NCBI GenBank assembly: GCA_021442885.1
Contig: JABUVA010000004.1
Span: forward strand, 14,829-21,648
DNA length: 6,820 bases
Direction of reading: 5' to 3'
From: Methanobrevibacter sp.
GTDB taxonomy: Archaea; Methanobacteriota; Methanobacteria; Methanobacteriales; Methanobacteriaceae
The notes under the pieces are model-generated. The model searched no databases, was not told the origin of the DNA, and worked only from the letters and a program-made list of their open reading frames with translations. Positions 1 through 5,701 of this stretch are shown one piece after another (positions within the stretch are counted from its first letter, which is position 1; each line of letters begins with the position of its first letter). The position numbers and the translations under genes are program-made.

Positions 1-534
1 GTTGCTTATTTATTAAAAGATGCAATTTTTGGCCCAATTTTAGCATTAATATTTTCTATGATTATAGGTCTTATCATTGCTGTTATCGCTAAAAAGATTG
101 TAGGTATGAAAATCCCTATTATGGAAAGATGTACTGTTGAAATTACTGGTGCTGCAGCTTTATCTATTATCGCATTTTGTGCTGCTGTAACTGGAACTGT
201 TGACGTTGTAAAAATGTTACCAGCTGTTGTTTCTACTGGTTTAATTGCTGTATTCTTTATTATGAACACTATGGCAATTCAACACCCATTCAACGCATGT
301 TTAGGTCCTAATGAAGACCAATTAAGAACTCTTAAATGTGCTTGTTCTACTGCATTTTTAGCTATGACTATTACTGGTGTTTTAGCTGTAATGTCTGGTG
401 GATTAGCTTGGTTCTTTATTATTGTCATAGGATTAATAGGTTGGATTATTTCATTTAGAAGCTTCTTAAATGCATCATTCGAAGCAGCTGCATCTGTAAA
501 ATGGTCTGGTCTTTGGCCTAAAGTAGATGAATAA
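1..534 (+). CDS. mtrC: Tetrahydromethanopterin S-methyltransferase subunit C (5' partial)
   Basis: The frame is open from base 1, so this is the C-terminal part (177 residues visible) of MtrC; the real start lies upstream. MtrC is one of the large integral membrane subunits (with MtrD and MtrE) of the sodium-translocating Mtr complex. The visible part has about five hydrophobic spans, near window residues 9-34, 49-65, 72-93, 113-131 and 133-152. Between the third and fourth spans is the loop HPFNACLGPNE (residues 95-105), followed by a Cys-rich KCACS stretch; I recognise this as typical of MtrC. The tail ends in WSGLWPKVDE. The stop codon overlaps the mtrB ribosome binding site, and the following gene order B-A-F-G-H supports the identity. 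An internal ATG at 58 is not the start, because the frame and the membrane helix continue upstream of it. Confidence 0.96.
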   Translation, partial: VAYLLKDAIFGPILALIFSMIIGLIIAVIAKKIVGMKIPIMERCTVEITGAAALSIIAFCAAVTGTVDVVKMLPAVVSTGLIAVFFIMNTMAIQHPFNACLGPNEDQLRTLKCACSTAFLAMTITGVLAVMSGGLAWFFIIVIGLIGWIISFRSFLNASFEAAASVKWSGLWPKVDE

Positions 535-540
535 GGAGGT
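533..540 (+). promoter_or_regulatory. Ribosome binding site of mtrB overlapping the mtrC stop
   Basis: AAGGAGGT is a full anti-16S match 6 bases before the mtrB ATG. Its first two bases are part of the mtrC TAA stop (532-534). Ribosomes ending mtrC would finish on the mtrB initiation site, which suggests coupled, high-level translation. Confidence 0.8.
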
Positions 541-546
541 ATAATT

Positions 547-924
547 ATGGTTGAAATGTTACCAATGGTTCAAATTGTACCTGAAATGAGTTTAGCTCTT
601 GACCCTGCTAGTGGTGTTGTAGGAGCTTCTTTAGGTGCAGGTGTTGTCATACTATCTATGGATGAGATAAACGAAGCTGTTACAAAAATGGAAGAATCAG
701 CTGAGGAACTAGTAAACTCTTTTGATCCTTATACTAGTCCTGCAGGTTCTTATCCGGGTAGAGCAGGTGCTCATGTAACTGCAGCTACAATTACAAATTC
801 AGTTTATGGGTTTGTATTAGCAGTTATAATACTTCTTGCTGCCCTTCCGGTTATAGTACAATATTTTACTGTACAATTATTGCCAGCTTTAATAGCAGCT
901 ATATTAGGAGTAGGGGGATTATAA
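547..924 (+). CDS. mtrB: Tetrahydromethanopterin S-methyltransferase subunit B
   Basis: A 125-residue small Mtr subunit that anchors the complex with one main membrane helix. Residues 1-80 are soluble and start with MLPMVQIVPE, then a glycine-rich LDPASGVVGASLG stretch and SMDEINEAV. A helix rich in Glu (about 40-58) leads to the motif SFDP.TSPAGSYPGR (58-72), which I recognise from MtrB. The membrane span begins at VYGF (86-89) and runs to about 103. As I recall, family members are near 100-110 residues; this one continues with a second hydrophobic stretch (106-121) ending in GVGGL, so it looks extended at the C terminus. The start is set by the strong binding site at 533-540. The TAA stop directly abuts the mtrA ATG. 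Confidence 0.93.
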   Translation: MVEMLPMVQIVPEMSLALDPASGVVGASLGAGVVILSMDEINEAVTKMEESAEELVNSFDPYTSPAGSYPGRAGAHVTAATITNSVYGFVLAVIILLAALPVIVQYFTVQLLPALIAAILGVGGL

Positions 925-1641
925 ATGGCAGATAAAAAAGCCCCAGCAGAAGGCTGGCCGGTTATTAGTGGGGACTACATTGTAGGAGACCCTGAAAGTC
1001 CAGTTGCTGTAACAACTTTAGCTTCTCATATTGAAGGCGAATTAAATGGTGCAGCAATTGCAGGACCATGTAAAACTGAAAACTTAGGAGTAGAAAAGGT
1101 AGTTGCAAACATTATTTCAAATCCTAACATTAGATTTTTAATTTTATCTGGTGCTGAAGTACAAGGTCACATTACTGGTCAAAGTATTCAAGCTTTATAT
1201 GACAATGGTTGTGACCCAGAAAAGAAAAGTATTAATGGTGCTACTGGAGCAATTCCATTTGTGGAAAATGTTCCATTAGAAGGAATCGACAGATTCCAAC
1301 AACAATTAGAAATTGTTAATATGATTGATGTTGAAGATCCTAGTGCTATTAATGCAAAAATTAGTGAATGTGTTGAAAAAGATCCTGGTGCTTTTGAAGA
1401 AGAAGCAATGGTCATTTCTGTTGATGAAGATGATGGCGAAGAAGATGATGGTGAAGAAATCAGAGTAGTTTCTGCTGAAACCGCACTCATCGAAGCTAGA
1501 ATGAGAAACATCAACACTAAAATGAAAATGATTGGTGCTGTTCAGAAGAACATGGCAGGAAATTATGCAGGTAAAGTTCAAGGTATTATGCTTGGTTTGG
1601 CCTTTACTTTAATAATTGGTGCTTTTTTCCTATTATTCTAG
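925..1641 (+). CDS. mtrA: Tetrahydromethanopterin S-methyltransferase subunit A, corrinoid carrier
   Basis: MtrA (238 residues) carries the cobamide that receives the methyl group from methyl-tetrahydromethanopterin (through MtrH) and gives it to coenzyme M. The N-terminal cobamide-binding domain covers about residues 1-165, with [12 protein letters not shown] near the start and [14 protein letters not shown] at 75-87. His82 in that motif matches the known axial cobalt ligand of MtrA (His84 in the Methanothermobacter protein, from memory). A strongly acidic linker (about 166-179, Asp/Glu/Gly) joins it to an amphipathic helix and a single membrane anchor at about 218-238, which ends the protein. 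The ATG follows the mtrB stop with no gap. Its binding site GGGGGAT (914-919 region) lies inside the end of mtrB, so translation is probably coupled. Confidence 0.97.
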   Translation: MADKKAPAEGWPVISGDYIVGDPESPVAVTTLASHIEGELNGAAIAGPCKTENLGVEKVVANIISNPNIRFLILSGAEVQGHITGQSIQALYDNGCDPEKKSINGATGAIPFVENVPLEGIDRFQQQLEIVNMIDVEDPSAINAKISECVEKDPGAFEEEAMVISVDEDDGEEDDGEEIRVVSAETALIEARMRNINTKMKMIGAVQKNMAGNYAGKVQGIMLGLAFTLIIGAFFLLF

Positions 1642-1653
1642 GGGGATTAAATT

Positions 1654-1860
1654 ATGGTAAAAATTTCTAATAAACCTAATGTTTCAGGTATTAAAGAAGT
1701 CTCTGAAGATATGGAATATGGTTCTAAACTTATTGCAAGAGAAGGAAAACTTTACGCTGGTTTAAAAGCTACTAGATTTAAAGGATTTGCTTATGGAATT
1801 ATTTTAGCTATTGTTTTAGTAGTTATCATTCCAGCATTTGCATTATTGTGTGGATTTTAG
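1654..1860 (+). CDS. mtrF: Tetrahydromethanopterin S-methyltransferase subunit F
   Basis: A 68-residue small membrane subunit of Mtr. An N-terminal soluble part (1-43) with SEDMEYGSKLIAREGKLYAG is followed by a single membrane helix at about 45-67 that begins AYGIILAIV. The SxxxEYxxxLIARExKL-like segment is what I recognise from MtrF. The C-terminal half resembles the C-terminal part of MtrA in layout (basic amphipathic helix, then a YG-type start of the membrane span); known MtrF domains also occur fused to MtrA in some methanogens. GGGGGAT (1641-1647) is the ribosome binding site and its first G is the last base of the mtrA stop. The gap to mtrA is 12 bases. Its catalytic role, if any, is unknown; a structural role in the stalk bundle is likely. 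Confidence 0.92.
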   Translation: MVKISNKPNVSGIKEVSEDMEYGSKLIAREGKLYAGLKATRFKGFAYGIILAIVLVVIIPAFALLCGF

Positions 1861-1871
1861 AGGTGTTATAA

Positions 1872-2114
1872 ATGAGTGATGATAATTCAATACCTCAAGT
1901 AATGGTATCAGCTGATGAGTTCAACTCAATTATTAAAAGATTAGATGAAGCGGAAGAAAAAGTTGATTTCGCTACTGGTGAATATTACCAACGTTTAGGC
2001 CAGCAAAGTGGAAGAGATGTTGGAATTTTATATGGGATAATAATTGGTCTTTTGATTTTAGTTGTATTGCTTAAATACGAACTATTCCAGACTTTAATTT
2101 TATCACTATTATAG
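1872..2114 (+). CDS. mtrG: Tetrahydromethanopterin S-methyltransferase subunit G
   Basis: An 80-residue Mtr subunit. The N-terminal part (1-46) is polar with a probable helix ([26 protein letters not shown], positions 12-37), then the motif [18 protein letters not shown] (38-55), which I recognise as MtrG. A single membrane helix runs from about 50 to 68, with a second short hydrophobic tail (71-80). The ribosome binding site GAGGTG (1860-1865) overlaps the last base of the mtrF stop. It lies between mtrF and mtrH as expected for the conserved order E-D-C-B-A-F-G-H. Confidence 0.93.
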   Translation: MSDDNSIPQVMVSADEFNSIIKRLDEAEEKVDFATGEYYQRLGQQSGRDVGILYGIIIGLLILVVLLKYELFQTLILSLL

Positions 2115-2135
2115 GTACTTAAGGAGGATTATATA

Positions 2136-3068
2136 ATGTTTAAGTTTGATAAAGAACAAACAATTTATAATATTGCTGGTGTAGATATTGGTGGACAACC
2201 AGGTGAATACCCAACAGTATTAGCAGGAACCATCTTTTATGGTGGACATAATATTATCGATGATGAGAAAACAGGTGTATTCGATAAAGCTAAAGCAGAA
2301 AAATTAATTAACGATATGGAATCAATGAGTGATGTTACAGGTAACCCTTGTATTGTACAAGTATTCGGACAAACCCCAGAAGCTCTCTCAAAATACATTG
2401 AATTTGTAGGAGATGTTTCAGACCAACCATTCCTTATCGACTCTACTTCTGGTGAAGCAAGAGTAGCTGGTGCACAATTAGCTGATGAAATTGGGCTTAC
2501 TGAAAGAGCTATTTACAATTCCATCAACATGGCTGCAGAACAATCTGAATTAGATGCAGTTGCAGAATGTGATATTTCAGCTTCTATCGTTTTAGGATTC
2601 AACCCAATGAACGCTACCATTGATGGTAAAATAGGAATTTGGGAACATGGTGACGGTGCAGTAGAAAAAGGTTTAATTGATATTGCATCTGACTGTGGTA
2701 TTGACAAATTCTTAATGGATACTGCTGTAACTCCTTTAGGACAAGGTGCAGGTGTAGCAGCTAGAACCAGTTTTGCAGAAAAAGCAAAATGGGGATTCCC
2801 TGTAGGTTCTGGTATTCACAACGTACCTTCCGCATGGGACTGGTTAAGAGCTTACAAAAAAGAAAACAAAGAAGCTTTCACTGTTTGTGATATTGGTTCT
2901 AACATTATTCAAGTAATGTGTGGAGGAGACTTTGTTCTCTTTGGACCTATTGAAAACGCAAACCTTGCATTCCCTGCTGTTGCTCAAACTGATATTTTCA
3001 TAGCAGAAGCAGCAAAAGATATGGGAACTGATGCAATAGAAGTCCACCCATTCCACAAATTAGTATAG
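2136..3068 (+). CDS. mtrH: Tetrahydromethanopterin S-methyltransferase subunit H, methyltransferase
   Basis: MtrH (310 residues, a typical length) is the soluble subunit that transfers the methyl group from N5-methyl-tetrahydromethanopterin to the Co(I) corrinoid of MtrA. It has a TIM-barrel fold of the pterin-dependent methyltransferase type. Recognised blocks are VDIGGQPGEYPTVLAGT (16-32) with FYGGHNIIDD (34-43), FLIDSTSGEAR (99-109), SIVLGFNP (150-157), FLMDTAVTPLGQGAG (192-206) and GSGIHN (224-229). There is no membrane segment, as expected for a peripheral subunit. AAGGAGG at 2121-2127 is a perfect ribosome binding site 8 bases before the ATG. Codon use favours TTC for Phe and often C-ending Asn/Ile codons, consistent with very high expression. 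It is the last gene of the operon; its stop codon lies in the terminator stem. Confidence 0.97.
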   Translation: MFKFDKEQTIYNIAGVDIGGQPGEYPTVLAGTIFYGGHNIIDDEKTGVFDKAKAEKLINDMESMSDVTGNPCIVQVFGQTPEALSKYIEFVGDVSDQPFLIDSTSGEARVAGAQLADEIGLTERAIYNSINMAAEQSELDAVAECDISASIVLGFNPMNATIDGKIGIWEHGDGAVEKGLIDIASDCGIDKFLMDTAVTPLGQGAGVAARTSFAEKAKWGFPVGSGIHNVPSAWDWLRAYKKENKEAFTVCDIGSNIIQVMCGGDFVLFGPIENANLAFPAVAQTDIFIAEAAKDMGTDAIEVHPFHKLV

Positions 3069-3104
3069 ATTAGTTAATTCTAATCTATTTTTTACTTTTT
3101 TTTT
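3065..3104 (+). terminator. Terminator of the mtr operon (stem-loop plus T tracts)
   Basis: A perfect 9-base-pair inverted repeat, ATAGATTAG (3065-3073) and CTAATCTAT (3080-3088), flanks a TTAATT loop and is followed by T6 (3088-3093), AC and T9 (3096-3104). The mtrH stop codon TAG is bases 3066-3068 of the stem. The stem is AT-rich; in archaea the T tracts alone can terminate, so the hairpin may act more in RNA 3'-end protection. Confidence 0.75.
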
Positions 3105-3123
3105 CAAAGAATTTTTAATAAAA

Positions 3124-3132
3124 CTTATATTA
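3124..3132 (+). promoter_or_regulatory. Possible TATA box for the marker 14 - cobY transcript
   Basis: CTTATATTA resembles the archaeal TATA element, with an A-rich stretch (3118-3123) just upstream where the TFB element would lie. Transcription would begin near 3150-3155, giving a leader of about 28 bases before the ATG at 3181. It sits after the mtr terminator, as a new transcript would need. The surrounding spacer is so AT-rich that a chance match is possible. Confidence 0.4.
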
Positions 3133-3167
3133 TTTTAAAAAGATATTATAAATTAACTTAAATTTTT

Positions 3168-3172
3168 GAGGT
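3168..3172 (+). promoter_or_regulatory. Ribosome binding site that sets the marker 14 start
   Basis: GAGGT lies 8 bases before the ATG at 3181. An in-frame TTG at 3166 would overlap this site and cannot use it, so the ATG at 3181 is the better start. Confidence 0.7.
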
Positions 3173-3180
3173 TTATTTTA

Positions 3181-4644
3181 ATGTCTTTTATAAACAAAAT
3201 TTTTAAAAAAGGTCCTAAGCCTGTTATTGCTAAATCTAAAGAAGGTTTCTTAGATACATTGAGAGCTCAAAAGGCAGGTCCTTCTAGTCCGGGTGTTGTT
3301 AAAAAACCTGATACATATTATGTTACTGCATCTGTTGAGCTTGGTAATACAACAACCAAATCTATTGTAATGGCTACTAATTTAAACACTAGTGAATGTT
3401 ATTTGCTTAATAAAACTGTTAAAATGACTAGGGATATTAGGCCTCCAAAACCTAATGAAGAAGTTTTTGGTAAAACTGTTTGGGGTATTGAGCTTTCTAA
3501 AGAAGCTGTTTCTGAATTAATAAAAGATACTGTTTTAGAATCTCTTAGAAAAGCTAATGTTGATAAAGAAAAAGATCTTGATTTTGTTGTAAGATCTACT
3601 GGTGTTACTGCAGGTTTTGCTACTGCTGAAGAAGCAGGTAAACTTATTATTGCTTTAGCTGATGGTTGTTTAGATGCTGATATTCCTCCTAGGAAGATGT
3701 CTCCTGCTATGAGTCCTTCTCAACTTCCAGAAAGACTTAGAAAACATACTCTTTTAGAAAATGTTATGTTTGATGGGGCTGTTGTAAGTGTAGTTCCTCC
3801 AAAAGGTAAAGAGTCTGTTGCTAATGAAATGGAAGGAGAACTTGTTACTGCAGGTATTAAGTTAGGTGCTAAATGGACTGAGGTTGATTTTAGAAATCCT
3901 TGTGTAAGTCTTGACTTTGGTTCTACATTAGCTGGTAGGATTGTTAATAGTGAAGAACCTTATGCTAGTACTGTTGGTAACTTTTTAGGTTTAGCTGGTG
4001 TTGTTTCTGATTCTTTAGCTCGTGGAACTGGTTTGGTTGATAAAGATGGTGGAGCAGCTATTGATTTATATACTGATAAATTACTGAAAAAAGGAAAAGC
4101 TAAAAAGGCTCAAGCTAATGCTGATGAGGTTCATAAACTTGTTGATATTAGAAAAGTTCCTGAAGGTTATACTCGTTTTGGTACTGTTCCAATTGATGTT
4201 GAAGCTTCTAAAGAAGCAGGTAATGTTTTAATTGGTTGTGATGTTGGTACTAATGGTGATGGTATTCCTGAATTAATTGAGTTAGGTAAAGAATTATATG
4301 ATGCTGATGGTCTTCCTACATTATTATCTACTATGGATTATGTAAGTGCTAAAATTGTTTCTCGTTGTCTTGATGTTGCATTTGCTGAAAATGCTATTGA
4401 AGAGGGTTCTGTTTTAGGTATTACTGGTAGGGCTGGTGTTACTGGTCGTAAACCAAACTTAATCATGGAGTATGCAAAAGATAAATTTAATGGTACTGTA
4501 TTTGTTGAAGATGGTCTTGCTTTAGGTTCTGCTATTATGGCTCGTTGTATGAATTCTATGGGTACTCCTCAACATCCTATTGGTGGAGGACAAGGTGATA
4601 AATGTATCCTTAGTAAAAGAATGAAAATGCAGGGTAAGATCTGA
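3181..4644 (+). CDS. Methanogenesis marker protein 14 (ASKHA-type ATPase-like)
   Basis: A 487-residue soluble protein that I recognise as methanogenesis marker 14, a family largely confined to methanogens and without a proven function. After a basic N-terminal tail (1-45) comes VELGNTTTK (52-60), which looks like the phosphate-1 loop of actin/Hsp70/sugar-kinase (ASKHA) ATPases, with Glu where Asp is usual. LDFGSTLAGRI (244-254) resembles the phosphate-2 loop and VLGITGRAGVTGR (411-423) the adenosine motif. Further glycine-rich segments are GCDVGTNGDGIPE (352-364) and GGGQGDKC (467-474) near the C terminus. MutL of glutamate mutase and corrinoid-protein activators share this fold type. The position between mtrH and cobY suggests a corrinoid-related role such as ATP-driven reactivation of Mtr; that is inference. 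Codon use is more T-ending than in mtr, hinting at lower expression. The length assumes the ATG at 3181 rather than the TTG at 3166. Confidence 0.85.
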   Translation: MSFINKIFKKGPKPVIAKSKEGFLDTLRAQKAGPSSPGVVKKPDTYYVTASVELGNTTTKSIVMATNLNTSECYLLNKTVKMTRDIRPPKPNEEVFGKTVWGIELSKEAVSELIKDTVLESLRKANVDKEKDLDFVVRSTGVTAGFATAEEAGKLIIALADGCLDADIPPRKMSPAMSPSQLPERLRKHTLLENVMFDGAVVSVVPPKGKESVANEMEGELVTAGIKLGAKWTEVDFRNPCVSLDFGSTLAGRIVNSEEPYASTVGNFLGLAGVVSDSLARGTGLVDKDGGAAIDLYTDKLLKKGKAKKAQANADEVHKLVDIRKVPEGYTRFGTVPIDVEASKEAGNVLIGCDVGTNGDGIPELIELGKELYDADGLPTLLSTMDYVSAKIVSRCLDVAFAENAIEEGSVLGITGRAGVTGRKPNLIMEYAKDKFNGTVFVEDGLALGSAIMARCMNSMGTPQHPIGGGQGDKCILSKRMKMQGKI

Positions 4645-4666
4645 TTTTCATTTTTTTGGGATTGTT

Positions 4667-5269
4667 ATGATTTATGCAATTGTTATGTCTGGAGGTAGAG
4701 GAACTAGGTTAGAAATAGATATTGAAAAGCCTCTTTTTAAATTATGCAATAAACCTTTAATTAAACACACACTTGATAATTTAAAAGAGTCTAAATATGT
4801 TGACAAAATATTTATTGCTACTAGTCCACACACTCCTAAAACTAAAAAGTATATTGAAAGTCAAAATGAAGAAGTGTCTATTTTAGATACTCCTGGAGTT
4901 AATTATTTAGAAGATTTAAGTTTTATTTTAAACCACTTTGAAAAAAACTCTAAAAAGGATACTCTGCTTTTTATTAATGTAGATTTACCTTTTATTTCCC
5001 CAGATACAATTGATTACACTATAGAAGAATATAACAAGGTTGGAGAAGATGCATTATCTGTATCAGTACCTGTTAAAATTTTTAATGATTTGGATTTAGA
5101 ATACTCCTATGAATTTGATGGATTAGTTCCATCTGGTTTAAATATACTTAGAAGTGAAAACATTATTCAAGATGAACATAATTTAATAATTTCAAAAAAA
5201 GAAGTGGCTCTTAATATTAACACATTAAAAGATGCTTCAATAGCTGAAGATTTTTTTAAAAATATATAG
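4667..5269 (+). CDS. cobY: GTP:adenosylcobinamide-phosphate guanylyltransferase
   Basis: A 200-residue nucleotidyltransferase, close to the usual CobY length of about 195-200. CobY is the archaeal replacement for bacterial CobU: it transfers GMP from GTP to adenosylcobinamide phosphate, giving adenosylcobinamide-GDP for nucleotide loop assembly of cobamides. The N terminus has the nucleotide-binding loop MSGGRGTRL (7-15) and the following EKPL (20-23), then CNKPLIKH (27-34). IFIATSPHTPKTKKYI (48-63) is a block I recognise from CobY of Methanocaldococcus and Methanothermobacter. NVDLPFI (104-110) holds the likely metal-binding Asp106, and PSGLNIL (155-161) and LNINT (182-186) follow. It starts 22 bases after the marker 14 gene, with a modest GGGAT ribosome site (4658-4662), so both are probably one transcript. 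Its product feeds the corrinoid used by MtrA. General GlmU/MobA-type transferases are the alternative, but length and motifs favour CobY. Confidence 0.87.
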   Translation: MIYAIVMSGGRGTRLEIDIEKPLFKLCNKPLIKHTLDNLKESKYVDKIFIATSPHTPKTKKYIESQNEEVSILDTPGVNYLEDLSFILNHFEKNSKKDTLLFINVDLPFISPDTIDYTIEEYNKVGEDALSVSVPVKIFNDLDLEYSYEFDGLVPSGLNILRSENIIQDEHNLIISKKEVALNINTLKDASIAEDFFKNI

Positions 5270-5341
5270 ATAATAATTTAAATATAATGAAATATTAATA
5301 AATATAATAATACATTAATTTATATTAATCAAGGTGATTTT
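5270..5341 (+). promoter_or_regulatory. AT-rich leader and probable promoter of the PRC-barrel gene
   Basis: This 72-base spacer is almost pure A/T. It must hold any promoter for the PRC-barrel gene. A TATA-like AAATATAAT near 5300-5308 would place transcription start near 5328-5332, just before the ribosome site. A second one, TTTATATT at 5319-5326, is too close to the start codon unless the message is nearly leaderless. The choice between them is not firm. Confidence 0.35.
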
Positions 5342-5608
5342 ATGGAAAATAGACAAGTTCCTAAAAGAGAGGAAAAGTTATGGAGTGAAATTAAAAATTA
5401 TCAAGTAGCTACAAATAATGCACGTATATTAGGTGTGTTAGATGAGCTTATTATTAATGAAAAAACTGGTAAAATTGTTGATATAGCTATTAAAGTTGAA
5501 ACTGGTCGCAATGTTCATGTTAAAGGTGCTAAAAGACAAGGTGATGTTTTATTAGTTCCTTTTGCTAAAGTTGAAAAAGTTGGAGAATTCATAATTGTTT
5601 CTGAATAA
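5342..5608 (+). CDS. Small stand-alone PRC-barrel domain protein
   Basis: An 88-residue protein made of a single PRC-barrel domain. LWSEIKNYQVATNNARILGVLDELIIN (13-39) gives the typical start, where the residue is moved into the barrel and followed by G.LDEL. DIAIKVETGR (47-56) and the closing GDVLLVPFAKVEKVGEFIIV (67-86) complete the beta strands. There is no signal peptide or membrane segment. PRC-barrel proteins occur in RimM, in photosynthetic reaction centre subunit H and as many small archaeal proteins; the archaeal single-domain ones have no agreed function, and RNA or protein binding is only a guess. AAGGTGAT (5331-5338) is a good ribosome binding site before the ATG. It is flanked by AT-rich spacers on both sides, so it is probably transcribed alone. 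Confidence 0.82.
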   Translation: MENRQVPKREEKLWSEIKNYQVATNNARILGVLDELIINEKTGKIVDIAIKVETGRNVHVKGAKRQGDVLLVPFAKVEKVGEFIIVSE

Positions 5609-5611
5609 TTC

Positions 5612-5632
5612 TTTTTCACTCTCTTTTTTTTT
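5612..5632 (+). terminator. T-run terminator after the PRC-barrel gene
   Basis: Starting 4 bases after the stop, T5 (5612-5616), pyrimidine-rich CACTCTC and T9 (5624-5632) follow, then more T-rich sequence. No strong stem precedes them. Such U-tract signals are enough for archaeal RNA polymerase to terminate. Confidence 0.6.
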
Positions 5633-5659
5633 AATTTTTATTAATTACAATTGTTAATA

Positions 5660-5667
5660 TTTATATA
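5660..5667 (+). promoter_or_regulatory. Consensus TATA box for the suf operon
   Basis: TTTATATA is the methanogen box A consensus. Transcription would begin near 5685-5690, which leaves a short leader of about 12-17 bases with the GGTGAT ribosome site before the sufC ATG at 5702. This supports an independent sufCB transcript. Confidence 0.6.
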
Positions 5668-5691
5668 TGATTAATTATCTATTACATATAT

Positions 5692-5697
5692 GGTGAT
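5692..5697 (+). promoter_or_regulatory. Ribosome binding site that sets the sufC start
   Basis: GGTGAT lies 4 bases before the ATG at 5702. An in-frame ATG at 5690 would include this site in its own coding sequence, so the downstream ATG is preferred; the resulting start MLLEIKN also fits SufC proteins. Confidence 0.7.
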
Positions 5698-5701
5698 AAA
5701 T

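Noticed and set aside
58..60. ATG at 58 as the start of mtrC
   Set aside because: The same frame is open to base 1 and encodes the first half of a membrane helix, so the gene is cut by the window edge.
6..269. Open frame on the minus strand opposite mtrC
   Set aside because: It lies fully antisense to a clear MtrC membrane region; its hydrophobic, Ile/Thr-rich product mirrors the coding strand, and there is no ribosome site or homology.
1188..1581. Two overlapping minus-strand frames opposite mtrA
   Set aside because: The Ser-rich or Phe-rich runs are the complement of the GAT/GAA acidic linker of MtrA; no independent signal supports a gene.
2513..3056. Minus-strand frames opposite mtrH
   Set aside because: They are antisense to conserved MtrH blocks and lack start signals.
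3166..3180. TTG at 3166 as start of the marker 14 gene
   Set aside because: It overlaps the GAGGT ribosome site at 3168-3172, which is well placed for the ATG at 3181.
5253..5259. T7 run near the end of cobY as a terminator
   Set aside because: It lies within the coding region for the conserved-looking C-terminal helix and is short; a functional terminator here would cut the cobY message.
5690..5701. ATG at 5690 as start of sufC
   Set aside because: The GGTGAT ribosome site would lie inside the gene; the ATG at 5702 is correctly spaced and matches the usual SufC N terminus.
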